The notes: generated by a model not told the origin, from the letters alone. DNA of 64,000 bases from Klebsormidium nitens (GCA_000708835.1 DF237240.1:2928-66927); one strand, 5' to 3'; numbered from the stretch's first letter, positions 1-13,300 are shown. Numbers and translations are program-made.

Positions 1-732
1 GAGTACACTCGACGGAGAAAGTACTGCCGCAGTGTACAAGTGCAATTCTGACAGACTTGGACTCGGTCCCTATACGTGGCACTCATCGGACGGTGCCAGC
101 CCCAGCCAGCGGAAAGTTCGGGACCCCGAAATGTACCTAGTTAAAGTGCGCTTTTTGACAACGGGATGGTCAATGTAGTGGTGTGCATATGTGTCCTTAA
201 TGTGCGGCCAGGCTGCGGCCGTATCATGCATGCATCATCAAGGCATCATGATCAAGTGATTCAGACAAAGAGCTAGTGACCCGGCCTGATGCCCGGGAAC
301 TCTATCAGGGAATGTGACTAAGTCAGGCATTTCTTGCCATGTACATAGGACAGCCTGTACGATTTGCAAACTATTTGAAGCTCAGTGTACGATCCTGGCA
401 CCGCAAAGGCAAGTGGTACATGCTTGACGGGATTGGCCGAACCATAGAAGGCATCCTCTTTAGTACAGACAAGGCATACTCGGCCTCCGTCAGAGTCTCC
501 AGTACCATTTTTGCGCATCAGAAAGCTGCCCAATTGGCTTGGTGCTATCTTTTAGGCCCACTTTCTGCTTCTCATTGTTTACAACATCCTCCCAAGCATT
601 CCACACCGCATCCGCCTCCCCCGTGCGTATTTCCGAATCTACAATCCCACTCGATCAAATCGAAAGTGCATCGTCTCATCCAACGCCTCATAGTCCCTTG
701 CAGCTCCTTCACATACTGCCGCACAAATCCGT
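1..732. other. Intergenic, no gene recognised
   Basis: No exon chain with convincing splice sites or family motif is visible. Short open frames on both strands overlap each other and have no recognisable protein features. The stretch may be the 3' flank of the small minus-strand ORF that stops at 733. Confidence 0.5.
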
Positions 733-1182
733 TCACAATGCCGGATCCTCCACAATCAAAAAGTCGCTCTTGCCCTCGTTCTCCCCCGCTTCCAGCACCC
801 CTTCCACATACATGACCTCTTTATCCTTCCTGATCTTCTGCTTTGCCAGGTCCAACGGACTCAGCCTCTTCCCTCCGCTCCCTTTCCCCTCTGTTTCTTT
901 GTCCGCAAACCTTCCCCCCCGGGACGCCCCCTCTTCACCTGCCGTCGCGAGTTTCGCCGCTAGCTGCGCCGCAGCTTTGCTGACAACCTTGTCTTCCGGT
1001 GGATATAGAGGGTCTTGACCAAGCGCCTTGGCCCGCTTGGCCACGGCTGCGCTCACAACTTCCAAGCGCTTGCGCCCCTCCTCCACAGCCAGCGCAACCT
1101 GCAACATGCTTTTGTGAGTTAGCTCTGAAGAGGGAGCGGTGGCGATGGGTCTGTAATCCTTGCTTTCAAAACTAGGATTCAT
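733..1182 (-). CDS. Hypothetical small basic/charged protein, probably the last exon of a gene
   Basis: A 149-codon minus-strand frame starts with ATG at 1182 and stops with TGA at 733. I do not recognise the family. The protein is rich in Ala, Lys and Glu and looks helical and soluble, with no signal peptide or membrane segment. The C-terminal half contains KRLSPLDLAKQK followed by EVMYVEGVLEAGE, which looks like a conserved coding segment. A good 3' splice acceptor (ATGTTGCAG) ends at 1099 on the minus strand, so the true exon may be 733-1098 (121 codons plus stop, phase 0) joined to exons I could not find upstream. The alternative is a short intronless gene from 1182. GC-rich coding-like composition compared with its flanks supports a real exon; the product is unknown. 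Confidence 0.4.
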   Translation of the reverse strand: MNPSFESKDYRPIATAPSSELTHKSMLQVALAVEEGRKRLEVVSAAVAKRAKALGQDPLYPPEDKVVSKAAAQLAAKLATAGEEGASRGGRFADKETEGKGSGGKRLSPLDLAKQKIRKDKEVMYVEGVLEAGENEGKSDFLIVEDPAL

Positions 1183-2316
1183 ATTTGAAAATCAGACCGC
1201 TTGAGATGGAATATGGAAGTTGATGCAGAAGGTGATACGCTTGGCCAGACTTTGGTTGTCAATAGCGCCTTCTCAAAACCCACAGATTCCATCTTAAAGG
1301 CAAGATGAGGAAAAGCCTGCTTTTCTGTTGTTGATACAGCGTCAGTACACGAAATGGGCAGAGTTCTGAATCAAGAACTCTGCAAGCTGATATCAGACCC
1401 TTGAAGGGGATCCCCAAATTCAAGCGACCTCCATCAAGAGAGCTTTTGGAACGTGTTAGGCAATCAGCGTGATAGTCCTTAAAAAGATGCTTCTGATTGG
1501 ATTGATCTTCCTTTCCACGACGTTGTGAAAGATGGAAATCACTAGCACACAACACTGACACAACAATCACATGGGGCTTGAAGAATGGTTGGCGCAGCGA
1601 AGCATGTTTGAAATGTACGAACCACAAATCATGTCGCTTTGAAGGGGTTTGCCAGCTTTATCTCTATTGTCTAGGGGGTCCTACCTCGGATGTTCCCCTG
1701 TTTCCAAACCAGCGTCTGAAGAGACTGGTCCAATCACCCTGCCCTGGAAGCCAGTCTTGAAAGGGGTCTATCCAACTATCCTGTGCTAGTCTCCGCCCCT
1801 TGAAAGCTAGTTGAGTTGTCCTGTCCCCACTTTGCCGACGAACTTCATCTATGTCCCTGGTTCCAATTGCCCGAGTTTTTCCTAGATCAGCAGTGCGACA
1901 CAAAGGCCGGTACTTGAGAAGATGACGAGTAGAAGAATAGCTCTTAGAAGTGGTCGAAGAGCCATGATTTGATGCCAAAGATCCTAAACCTCCAGGATCC
2001 CACGGGCAACCCTCTTTCAGCTGATATTTAGCTCAGTAGCAACTGAGCTCATGGGGCCCGAAAAGACAAAAGTGGGGCTCCATGGAGATTTGTGATTGTG
2101 GCAGAGCCCGTTTGGATTGCTTGCACGGATCTCAAAGTCCTCTGCTTGCAGCACTTGCTGCTCCGACACCGAAGAGTAATGGCAGAAGCAGAGTTGCTTT
2201 GCAGCACTGGTGCAGCAGAGAGAGAAGCAAGGACTCCGCTGCTGCCCCCATGTGCCCCATTGCTGTTGCTTGCAAAGCTAGCGTCCAACTTTTCGAGGTA
2301 TAAAAGTCGATATCTG
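1183..2316. other. Intergenic, nothing recognised
   Basis: Lower-GC sequence with short conflicting frames on both strands. No splice-linked exons, RNA gene or repeat is seen until the transposable element that begins at 2317. Confidence 0.5.
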
Positions 2317-2374
2317 AGGGACAAATAGGTCCGATGATAATCCCCGATCGGCGGACAAATCGGGCCTATGACAC
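2317..2374 (+). repeat. Left terminal inverted repeat, 58 bp
   Basis: Exact reverse complement of 2790-2847. It starts AGGGACAAATAGG and ends CCTATGACAC. Identity breaks immediately inside (AAATGG against TTTGACA) and immediately outside, which defines the ends. Confidence 0.9.
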
Positions 2375-2789
2375 AAATGGTATCCAGTGTCCCAGAGTCA
2401 CAGGGAAGCCCCGGGCACACACTAAAACCAAAAGGACTTGCTCGGTTGCTAGTTGCAGTAGTGTAACCCTAAAGCGGGAAGTGCCCGGTTGTCACCCGGT
2501 TGCCCGCGAGACCCTAATGTCACAGGGAGGGCCCGGTTGCTTCCCGGGCGGTGTGCGAGACCCTATGGCTAGTGGACTTGCAGTGTTGGTGGCAACCCGG
2601 GGCAAGCCGTCGCGAACCACCACCCCACCCCCTCCAATAAGGGGCGCCGCCCTTATGTACTGCAATTCAGACGGTCGCGGCGAGCAGATTTGTGGGTCGA
2701 CACGGTTGCGGCGATGACGGTCGATATCGAGCGGTGCGTTGAAGATCGGACGGTGATGATGCAACACCGGTGCCACCCCGTTTGTCAAA

Positions 2790-2847
2790 GTGTCATAGGC
2801 CCGATTTGTCCGCCGATCGGGGATTATCATCGGACCTATTTGTCCCT
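2790..2847 (-). repeat. Right terminal inverted repeat, 58 bp
   Basis: Exact reverse complement of 2317-2374, ending TTTGTCCCT at the outer edge. Confidence 0.9.
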
Positions 2848-3302
2848 GGAATTTGGCACTTTTATTACTGAACTTTTCACATGTCACATTTTCAGCAATT
2901 GCATCTGGAAAAGTTAGCAGCGGTTACCAGGTGGGTTTTCAACACACGCTGGGTTACGCAATGACAAGAAGTTTAACCTGCTGGTTTTGCGCTGCGGGTA
3001 TACCTACTGCGCAGCGCAGTAAGCCCTTGCTGGTCAGCTTAAGCCTTAACCTCCCCTGAAGGTACATAACAAAGTTTGGTATTGATGTGGGTTTGTGATG
3101 GGCGTGCAATGCTGAACGTATGTTCTGAGCACAGCAACAACAGTGTCAACACATGGTGGTTCATGGCGCACCTTCACTGTCCTCCTGGCCCTGAAAATCC
3201 ACAGGGGAATCATGCAGTACGCTCAGACAAGCTCAAAACCATGCTGATTGACTTTCTAGGCAGCCTTGTTGAGTAGAGCAATCTTTCGATGCTCACGGAG
3301 TC
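2848..3302. promoter_or_regulatory. Upstream region of the golgin gene
   Basis: A stretch of 455 bp between the transposon and the golgin start codon. It must hold the golgin promoter and 5' leader, but I see no confident TATA box or other motif. The transposon therefore sits within half a kilobase of the start codon. Confidence 0.35.
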
Positions 3303-6300
3303 ATGGCGAGCTGGCTGAGCTCGAGGTTGAAAGCTGCGGAGCAATTCCTTAACCAAGTGAGCGCTCTTCATGAATTTGCGAAGGTTGCACTTTATGGCAA
3401 GAGCATCGGGGTTTATTCAGAACAAGCTCCTCCTTTCCTTCAGGCACCGTCTCAATCATCTCAAATCAGCAAAGGTTTGTGAAAAAAGCCTAGCCCCACC
3501 TGGACTCGGTTGTAAAAGGGGTCATGACCATTCTGCTGCTATTGTCCATGCATTATGGTTCCTCAGGCGGATTCTTTGAGCAGATTATGACAATGTAACA
3601 GATGATGCAACAGAGCAACAGGTCTAAACATCACAGGTCTGCATTTGGCGTCATGTGTGCAATTGAACCACCTTCATGACCTCTCCCATTTGGCTTAAGC
3701 TTCCTCAAGTAGCCAAGCACTCTCTGCAGTCAATGCATGGTCATTCCACTTGGAGATTCTTTCAATTTCCCCAGGGCTTTCAATGGGTGAAAGCTGTGCA
3801 TCGTCTTGTAGAGGGATGATAGCACCTGAAGATAGCACTCATGAATATCAATTCCATCCGCCCCGACTGTTTCTGGCTTGCCAGTCTCTCAGCCAAAGTA
3901 ACAAATAGACTGTTTGCATTGCAGATAGACGCAACTGCGGCGGACCGTGCACTGAAGGCCAAGGAGCGCTTGCAGCAGGGCCTCGGTTCCGACACTGAGG
4001 GCGCCGAGCCCCGCTACAACAATGACTTCTCCCGGACCGTTAGCGATCTCTCCTTTACTGATGAAGGCCCTGCCACTGGTCGCACTTCCGGCCACAGCGG
4101 AGATGAGAGCTCGGAAGCTGCTTTCTCAGCTAGGCGAGAGGGCTTTTCTCGAGCCCCCCAATCAAGGGAGCGGAGCTCGTTCAAGAAGGTCGAAGCGCCC
4201 CCCGCTGCGGATTGGACAGAGTTGCTTAGAAGTGACAAGAATGGACCGGGGAGCGGTGCAAAACTTGTGCGCACGGCTAGTAACGTCAGTGCGCAGGCCC
4301 CTCGGGCGTCCCGCGTTCCCAATAGGGGGGGAAGTGGTCCTGTTGATTCAGCCCCGCAATTGCAAATGCCACTTCCGAAAACCGATGGGAAGGTTTCTGA
4401 GGGAAAGACGGGCAGCATGGTTCTGCCAGCGGAGTCTTCGTCCGGGTCTGTGGTCACAGCGCCTGGCAAGTTTCCTTCTGCACTCGAAGATGAGGCACTG
4501 TCAATTAGAAGCAATGACCGACGGCCGTCTGACGAAGGGGCAACTGCTAACAAGGGGGAAATGGGTACGGCGCCGGGGGGTGTGAATGGACAAGCTGACT
4601 GTGTAAAGGGGCGTCACGAGGGGGCAGTGATGGACCAACCTGAGTCTATAAGCTCGTCTTTGGAGCCTGTTCACACCGTCGACGCTGATGAACCTGGGAC
4701 CAGCGAATTGAAGCAGGAAACCGAGCAACAGCGGGGCATAGTGCGAAATGGTTCGGGGCTAGAGGCTGTCATTCCCACCAGTGACAGCGAGGAAGAGAGT
4801 GTGGCTGCAGTGGAAGGGCGGCGAAGCAGTGGGAGCGGGGACGAGAAAGGGGGCGTGTCTGGTGGGGAGACAGAGGGGCAACTGGGGACCGTTTCTGAAT
4901 CTGTGCAACAACCGCCGAGCGCAGTCGAGGGCGGCGAGTCAGCTGCTGGGTTAGCGGTAGCCGCCACTACTCCAGAAACAAGTAATTCTGAAGAAACGAA
5001 CCAATCGAGCGCAGTTCGTGCAGAAAGAGAGGGGTTTCCCACACCCATAGAGGCCAGTTCCGCTCGCACAGTAAGTGCAGCTCGTGAGTCGTTGCCAATC
5101 CCCCCTGAAGAGGAGATGCCTGGACCCAGCAAACCAGAAAGCAGCACGAAGGAGAAGAAAGCAGGGTCGCATCAGCGGAACTTCTCGATGCGCGAGTATC
5201 TGGGGCAAGATCTGTCGGTGAAGGAGATTGAAACGGAGGGCGTCGACACGGATGCGGACAGCGAGAGCGGGACGGATGAGGAGACGGACTCGGATTCAGA
5301 TGACAGCGAGGATGAGCGCGCGGCGGAACTGCAGCGGCAGAAAGAGGAGGTGAGAGCACGCTCTTGGACGTTTGCTGGGGATTTTTAAGTGACTTCAGTC
5401 GATTTGGTCTGTATTAAGATCTCGTGCAACCAATTGTTCGGTCTGCCTCGGATTGGGGAGCATGTTCTGTGGAGAAAAAGTGACTTGCTACAGAATCGAT
5501 ACAGTGCTCGTTCCATGTTTCATCGTTCGCTGGAAGACTAACCTTATGTATCCAACTAAAAAGGTTCTGAAGCCTGAAAAGTTTTCCGAGTATTCTTTGA
5601 CCTCTCAAGTTCCCTCTAAAGAATGCACGCCAGAACCCGGCCTACAATGGTTCCTTGCCTTGAAATATACCCTCTTTTCTTCGTTCACTTTCGATACTTT
5701 TGTGCTCTTTCCGATGCAGGCAGAGCGACAAGCGATCGAGCGGCAGAAGGCGGCCGCCGCCGCGGCTGCGCTCGAAGTGACCGCTGCAGAGACGGCGGGC
5801 CGTGCGGTGAAGGAGCGAGAGGACGTCGTGGCGCTGCTGGAGAAGGAGAAGGAGGAGCTGCAACTAGAGGCGGCGGATGCCTTAGAGAAGCACGCAAAAG
5901 AGGTAAGCGAGACGAGGTGTTGAGACGAGGAGCGCTTCGTTTCACAGTTTGGTTGAGAAGAGGTGTTTTCCAATTCGCCTCTGTGGTTTGCGAACTATGT
6001 TTTCCATCTGCCCTAACCCTCCAATCGGTTGGATAAACGTAAATGAAAGGCCCTTGAGTTCTGGTCGCCCTTAAATAAAATCGACATGCTTCGCCCTGGC
6101 AACGATTTTGACATCTTGTAGCATGTTTTGACAAAACCTTTCAGATGTCTCCTTTCTTCTGACTTTGCCCTCTTCGTTTACCGAGCTGGCGGCCGAAAGT
6201 TCATAAGGCGTCTGATTCTATTCTGCATCAATATCTATCGCCATCCTTCCCTTGTCACTCGTATGAGACCCCATATAGCGTCCCCCTTCTATCCTTCTAT

Positions 6301-9300
6301 CTTGTTTTCAACCCTCCCGGTCATACAAACGGGCGCCTTCAGTTCGAACAGAACCCCGCCTTAGAGTTGTTTTGGGTTTTGGCTCTCATTATTCTCGTTG
6401 GATACCTTTTGGAAGGTCGTACCTCGTGCTAATCAGCTATTATGTTGCCCATGCAGATTGCGCGGCTCCGTGCGACGGCAACAGCAGGGTCCAAAGCCGC
6501 CCACGTGGAGAAGTCGTCTCACAGTAGCACCAGAATGGAGACGTACAGCAAAGAGGAACAGCTCGTGGTGAGGGGTCTGGACTGGTGGAAAGGCGTCCGT
6601 TGTTGTTTGTTATCCGTCAACTTCTGTTAGGAAGAGGCGAGAGTGGATTGGGTCTGAAAAACAGGTGTCTGAGTCAAAGGTGTTGGATTGCAGAAAAAGG
6701 CGTCCGTTTTTCAGAGAAACGGCATTTCATCTCGAAAAAAAGGTTCATGAGTTGCGTCTGATTGTCTGAGACAAGGGTCCGATATGCTGGAAGAGGCGCT
6801 CGTTTTACGGGAGGTCGCATCCTTTATGCTCAAATCAGGCTCTTGCGAATGAAGAGGCGCATTGAGCGTACACGAGACTGATCTACCGAGATCCAATGAG
6901 CTTTTAAAGCCCACTTCGTGAAATGTCCCGATGTCACTGGTGTCTGGGGCAAAATAGACAATTATTCGGTCCCGCTTGTGTCATCGTCGCCAAGTGCTGA
7001 CGGAAGTCATCGACTCCTGCAGATGGAGAATATTGAGAAAGCGAAGGCTCTGGCGGCGGCGCAGCGGGCGCTGGAGGGCGTCGTGGCCCAGGCTTTGGAA
7101 GCGCGGCGGAGAGTGGAGGAACGGGAACTGCACCGGGCAGGTCAGCGGGCTCCTCTTCCGTTGGATTATTGTTGTGGACTATTTTGCGGATCCGTCGAAA
7201 CGTGCCTTGTGCTTTGAGGGTTGTCTGCCTGGGGTCAACGGGTAACTTTCTTTCAACGCGTTGAAAATGTGTCCTCTGCTAATAAGGTTGTCTTTCCGAT
7301 TTTTGGTAACAGCTGCACGCTACGCCCAACGACGCTTTCGGTACCGCTGCACACTTGATGTTTCGGTCTTCCGCAATGGTGCATTGTTATACACCTTCTC
7401 GAGCGTCCTGTTGATTGCGTATGCAGCATTGAGCCCTTCTGCTCAGTGTCACTACAATGGTCCGGCAGCTTCTCAGGATGAAGCGAGACCTGTTTGTGCT
7501 TCCTTCGTCACGGATTCGTTTGAGCTACGAAACTTGGTTCCTCCTCAACTGACCCTTTTCCTTCCTGCTTTTCCAGAGCTTCAAAAGCAGCTGTCAGAAG
7601 CGCAGCAGCAATTGCGACGGCTGCAGGAGAGTCCTGAGCCCGCGGCCTCCACGTCAGCTCAGGCGGCGACCGCGCTTGCCGCCGAGCGGGAGCGCGTGGA
7701 AGCTGACGTCACGAGGAAAAAGCAGCGGGTGAGAGGGCAACGGAACCTTTCAACCTCGTTTATAGTACCTATGTCAGATTTCTCTTCTAACAGCTGTCTT
7801 TCGTAGCGACCAGGAATAAGAAAAGGAGCCGGGCATAAAGTGGGTCGGATGAACGTAAAGAACCCTCTTCTTGATTTGTAGCACCTTCGCGCGTCCCCAA
7901 TAGGAACACTTGTCCAGCACGATATGGACGTTTCTGGTTCTCTTGCCAGCACCTTTTCACCCCTTTCTCTAACCTGCCATGCCTCCGTATTCTTCACCTT
8001 GCCGTCCTGTTCCGTGTTGTTCCGTTCCGTTCTGGTTCTGTTCCGCTGGCATCGACGACTCAGCGCCGCCCGTGCAGGTTATCGAGCTCGAGGCGCGGCT
8101 GGCAGCGGTGGCGGGGCAGAAGCGGGAGCCGAGCGAGCGGGAGCGAGAACTAGAGCGGCGGCTACAGAGCCTGACAGACCACCTGATCCAGAAGCAGGCG
8201 CAGGTGGAGGCGCTCGCCAGCGAGAAGGCCACGCTCGCGCTGCGGCTTGAGGTATGCGAGTCTCGCTTTCTCTTGTCCTCGTCTCTTTGGATATCTTGTG
8301 CGGTCAGCGAACATTTGGAAATTGGACTTTCCAATAACGCGCGTACGAACTGCTTTTTCTGGAACGAATTTATCTTTGTCTATTTTGTCTCAAGAGAAAG
8401 ACTCGCACTTCTTCTTCGTCACAATGTACTTGGTGATATTTAGCGCCCCCGGTCAAAAAAGCAGTCTTCGCATGTGATGCTTGTCATCAGAGTGTCCTTG
8501 TTCGATATTGCTAGGCTCGCCTCCAGTGTTCCAAAACGTTTCCTGCCTGCACAGAAACGTTGGCATTCTCAAGGGTTGACAAGATCAGAGAAAGCGTTTG
8601 CTGAGAAGCAAAATGTTGCTTACCGTCTGTGAACGTTCCCTCCCCAGACCGTCAGCTCGAGCCTGCACGACGACGAGAAGGGCGACGGTCCGTTCCGGAA
8701 GCGGAGCAAGCACACCCGGCAGAGCGGAACGGAATGGTGGCTAGAGGACGACCTTGAATACGGCTCCGCCAAGTAGGGCCTCCCACTGCTTCTGGTTTCC
8801 GCTCCTCCGCATTCCGCCATCTTCCGATTCCGCTTTTCTCCTAATCCAATGTTTTTCATTTCATTGTGGTACATGGTAATGCCTTTCTGACTCCTTTTTA
8901 TTTCTCTCGAGCGTCGTTTACCTTCTGAACCCTAATCGACTAGGCGGTAACTTGGTCTTCGAGACAGAGGTTCACGTTACCAACGGGTGCTTTGCTTGCA
9001 TATTCCATTTACGTCCCTTGCAATGCCGCTCGCCAAGTCGTTTGACTATCCCTTTTCCGGCAACATGGTTGAATTTTGAGTGTCGACCTTTCACGACTTT
9101 AGTTGAATGATTTGGGGCTGCGGAACACATGCAAGTGGACAAGAGCAGTTTCGCAAAGCCACTCGCTTGTTCCATTGCTAAGAGTAATTAGCCATTGAGG
9201 CTTGACCCCATTTGCTTTTCGCTTCCGCAGCGAGCGTGCTGGTCGGAGTGGCCGCCCGGCCACTTTCGATTCCGACGCTTCTGACGATGACGACTCAAAG

Positions 9301-9576
9301 AAGCATCGGGGCAGCATCCTCCCGGGCGCCCTCGTCACTGCGCTCCAGCGCTTCGATAGCCTCACTCTCGGCGGCGGGCGGTTCCTCCGGTTCAACACCC
9401 CCGCCCGCGTCTTGCTTGCGCTTTATCTCCTCCTGTTGCATGCGTGGGTGCTGTTAGTCTGGTCGGTCCAGTCCGACCATGCACTCAGTAACAGCGCGGC
9501 AGGGGTGAATCATGCGGTCGGAGGAGCGGCGAGCAAAGAGGTGTCAGACGTGTGGCTTCCGGGGAGGGGCCACTGA
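3303..9576 (+). CDS. Golgin-84-like Golgi matrix protein (golgin candidate 2 type)
   Basis: Predicted tail-anchored coiled-coil tether of the Golgi membrane. Exons: 3303-3356, 3925-5349, 5720-5902, 6457-6567, 7023-7140, 7577-7728, 8078-8251, 8648-8772, 9231-9576; all junctions are GT-AG and the phases agree, giving about 895 aa. The N-terminus MASWLSSRLKAAEQFLNQ joins IDATAADRALKAK, which matches the plant GC2/golgin-84 start as I remember it; ADWTELLRS follows in exon 2. Residues about 494-790 are Ala/Glu/Gln/Arg-rich coiled coil, including the well-conserved DHLIQKQAQVEALASEKA (exon 7). A hydrophobic anchor, ARVLLALYLLLLHAWVLLVW, lies near residues 838-860. Exon 2 is unusually long (475 codons), low-complexity and acidic, ending in a DSDSDDSEDE run. 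About 35 residues follow the anchor, a longer lumenal tail than I expect. Plant family members are nearer 670-710 aa. Confidence 0.85.
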
Positions 9577-10378
9577 CGTCGGCGCTCTGCCTCAAGGTCT
9601 GCGACGTCTCAATTCTGAGCTATCATAGAAGGCTTCCGGCATCACCTCTTTCAGTTCGTTGTAAATACATAGGATAACCATGCACGCTACACACAATTCG
9701 AACACGATAAGGTTCCACCACCAGTGAAAGCACGAAGCGCAATTCAACCGACGCACCAGTCTCTTGACAATGCATAACCTGTAACATTCATGCGAATGCA
9801 GCAGAGGACAACTCAGAGCGTGAGTGCATGTGCATGTATGCCTGTACACAATAAATGTCGGACTCGTGCTAAGCAATCCAATTATAACCTCTTAATTTAC
9901 ATTTTAAAGAGCTAGGCATATTGAATCCGCAACATTCGATGTACCGGATGGCGGCCAAATGATACAATGATAAGCTGGCCAAATTAAGCGCGTCGGATCT
10001 AATTGATCCACATTACAAGTGCTCTGTATACATGTACTACGCGCAGACCAACCATGCATAAGGTCATGCGCACTTGGTTGATGGTCAGATCCGTGTCACG
10101 CATGTGCCAGCTGTTCGCACATGTTACATACACCGGTCGAATGATCGTTAGTCGCCTCTGAATGGCCGCATATTACCGTCCTGATGTGTTCGAAGTTAGT
10201 ATAGGCTAGCGCGTTTGCGCAGGTTGCACATCTAGACTGTTCCCACTCGGACAAAAGGTCCTGCCTCCTACCATTCTATCGATGTCATGGTGCCCATGTC
10301 AGCGTGCAATTGTGCAGACACACTCAATGTTTTCATAGTGTGCAACCGGATCGATGAAAGAGCAAGCTACTTCCTGAG
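9577..10378. other. Convergent 3' flanks of golgin and TSSC4-like genes
   Basis: The two genes face each other here, so this 0.8-kb AT-richer stretch should hold both 3' UTRs and terminators. An AATAAA at about 9850 could serve as a golgin polyadenylation signal. No further gene is recognised. Confidence 0.5.
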
Positions 10379-13300
10379 CTATCCGTCTTCATCAGCGGCA
10401 CGCACGCGATATCTCTTGTTCGGCCTTTCACCATTGCTTTTCTTCCTGAAGCCCCGAAGCTCACCATTGCCTTCAGCCCCCACTGACTCGCTCATCTCAT
10501 TATCTTCCTCGTCATTATACAGCGACTGCGTCAGCTCCTCTATGCTAGCGGCGATCGGTATCTGAGGCTTCGGCGCACCTGCACCGTTCTCTTCATCCTT
10601 AACCCCTCTTTCATTGCCCTTTGCACTATCTACATCCTTCTCAGCGACACATTTCCGCCGCTTTACAAACTTTACAGGCAGGTTCGACCTCTCCCCCTCC
10701 ATCGCGCTCACATCAGCTCCCTCCGCTTCTACAGAAACATCCCCGTTAGTCTCACCCCCCGCTTGCGGCATCTCCGCCGCTTCCTCAAAGCGGATGTTCC
10801 CAATCTCCCCCTTGAGCCGCCCCACTGCCGCTAGAAAAGCCCCTTCGTTCTGCTTCGCTTCGGACGCTGTCCCGTCCATATTCCGCTCGTCCTCTTCGTC
10901 CGACCAGTCCAGCGTGTACACCGTATACCGTTCTGGATGCCGTACATGATCCGGAACCCGGCTCGCCTGCGCAGCATACCCGGGCCGCCGGTGTGGTGGC
11001 ACGTAGCGCTCCCCGTTTGCCACCCCCCTGCCTCTTGAACCCTGTAAGCTTCCCCCCGCTGCCCCGCGCCCAGGGCCACCCCTAAAGAGTTTCCCCAAGT
11101 CCTCTTCCGTCTCCTTGTCCCGGGCTCTCTGCTCATCCCGGTCGGTAACCTCCTCGGTGAAACGGACCCGCTTCTTAGACCGGGGTTCGTCTGCCTCGAT
11201 GCCCGGCTTCTCAGGTGGCCGTTTCAGCGCCCCAGCCGCGGGGGCGGGTTTGACGTTGTTTGACATGAACCCGCTTCGGTAGTTTGGAAAATTCAGCGGT
11301 TGTTCGTCCGGAATTGGCTCCGCCCCATCTACAAGATCTGCAGCGCCCTGTTCTTTCTCATCCAAGCCGTTGGTTCTCGACGGCCCTGCCTCAGAAGCGG
11401 AGCTAAAAGGCAACACTCCTTCCACCGGAGAATCCTCAACAGCGTCCTCCGATCCACTCTCCTCCCATCCTTTGCTCCCAGCCTCACCTCCAACTCGCTC
11501 TTTGCTTGCTTCGGCATCATCAAAAGCTGCTTCGTCAAACTCCACATCCCTGGTACCAGCTTCCCTGGAACCTTCCGCACTCTGCTCCGAAACCCCACCC
11601 TTTCCTTCATCCATTTCCTCAGCCTCCTCATTTTCCCGACCAACTAGTTCCACAGCTCGCTTTAGGGCTTTCGTTGAGCCTGGCTTGCTGGGGGCCTGCC
11701 CTGAAGTTTCCTCTGCTCCGCCGCGCTCCACAATCTTCGCCCGCTCTAGTTCCTCGTCGTCCTCTTGCAGCCGTTTCGCTGCGGCGTCACGGTTGGCCCG
11801 CAGGTCCCGGCGCCCGCGCGAGAAGCTGACGTGCTTTGCAAACGGCTCGTCCGCATCGCCGATTGCTGACGTGTGCATGCGACCCAGAGGATCTGTCCCG
11901 GTGGGGGCCGCCATGCGGTCGTAGCCGTCCTCTTCTTCCTAAAGGAAACGAATGAAGACCTGGGTGAATACTTAACCGACTTCAGGTCCGTCCTGCTCTA
12001 GTCTTGCAAGTACTCCTGGCTTAGGGCTGGGTTGGCTCAGGATGTATTTGAAGAAGGCTGAAACTTTGCAGCCACAGTTGCTTTAAGTCGAGGCTTGTTT
12101 GGTCACTCATGTTGTCTAAAGTTTTAGTGGCTCTTGGCTGGTTTTTGACCATTGCAGAGGTGCGACAAGGCAAAGCGTTGGCCAATTTTTTTTACGAGTG
12201 GACAGTTGTTTCCCCACTTCTCTTTCCGTCTGCTTGTCGCCCCTCTTTCTGCAACATTGTTCAAGCATAGGTTTCGCGTTCTCAAACCAAGCCAGAGGGC
12301 CAACTTGCGAAGGCCACTCCCTGAGATACCTCTTCATACTATTACAAAGAGTGAATCAGAGTGATTTGAGTGCTTCTTAAGTTCGGGGCTTGAGAAGTGA
12401 CGAGCTTCTGAGCCGGAGGAAGAGTGCAGCTCAAAAAGCTGGACTACCATCACGTGACTTGGGCAGCCAGCCAAACAATCAACCAGCTCTGCTTCAGCTT
12501 GCGGTTGAAGAGATTCAAGAGACTGAACCAGATGGCATTCTCATGATTCTTTTAAGCATCAATAAAGATCTTGACTCTTCAGTATAATATCCACGACCAG
12601 ATGACATACCGGCCTTGTCAATGTGCCTCGCTTGAAAGTCTGAACATATATCATAAAGAGCACACCGCCCTTTTCAAAGTCCCCAAACACTTGATTGCAC
12701 CCAAAGTTTTTGCCTGAAAGGACCGCCCCAGCCATGCACAGAGAAACCAACTCGGTTCTTCTAATAAAGCATCATTAGCAATCTGCAGACAACAGGAAGA
12801 AACGGCACTTCCCACCACCACTATTTGCAAAACCGGTGCATGCCGACCCACCTCATTGTCAAGCGCATCGTCTTGTCCAATCATCTGCCGCACCCACTCT
12901 CCTTCCTCCTCAGCGTTCTCCGGCTCTTCTGTCAGCGGAACGTAGCTCACCATCTCTCCCTCTGCATCCCCGTCCCCCTCTTCATCCCCTTCCCCCTCTC
13001 GTCCTTTTGAAACCTCCCCCTTCCTCTTCTTATCAAACTCATCATCATCGCTGCTCTCAATCTCCTCCCACATCCGTTTCTTGCGCTCAACTTTCTGGGC
13101 GACAGACCACAGCGGTGCACCATCAGCAGTCTTTTCAGGGCCAGGTAGAACCACATCCCTCCTTTTTGAAACAAGACCAAACCCCCGGGACGAAGCTAGC
13201 TGCCAATCAGAAACAGGTTCAGAAACGCCAGCGTTGTCTCCCGTGACGGGCCTGATCGCTTCTGTGCTGGATACAAAAGTACGGTCACCGTCAATGACAG

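Larger units (their letters stand above)
2317..2847. mobile_element. Non-autonomous DNA transposon with perfect 58-bp terminal inverted repeats
   Basis: Bases 2317-2374 and 2790-2847 are exact reverse complements over 58 positions, starting AGGGACAAATAGG at each outer end. They enclose about 415 bp of GC-rich sequence that holds no transposase frame; the short frames inside are partly made of the repeat itself. A total length of 531 bp with long perfect TIRs and no coding capacity fits a MITE or internally deleted DNA transposon. The perfect TIR match suggests recent mobility or gene conversion. No clear target-site duplication is seen in the bases just outside, so the superfamily is not assignable. 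The interior has a related pair of segments around 2390-2430 and 2505-2565, each with a CCCAGAGTCACAGGG- or GTCACAGGGAGG-like core and a proline-coloured GC run, which may be old internal duplications. Confidence 0.8.

Noticed and set aside
2334-2887. Two opposite frames sharing the peptide MIIPDRRTNRAYDT
   Set aside because: The shared peptide is just the perfect inverted repeat read from each end; neither is a transposase.
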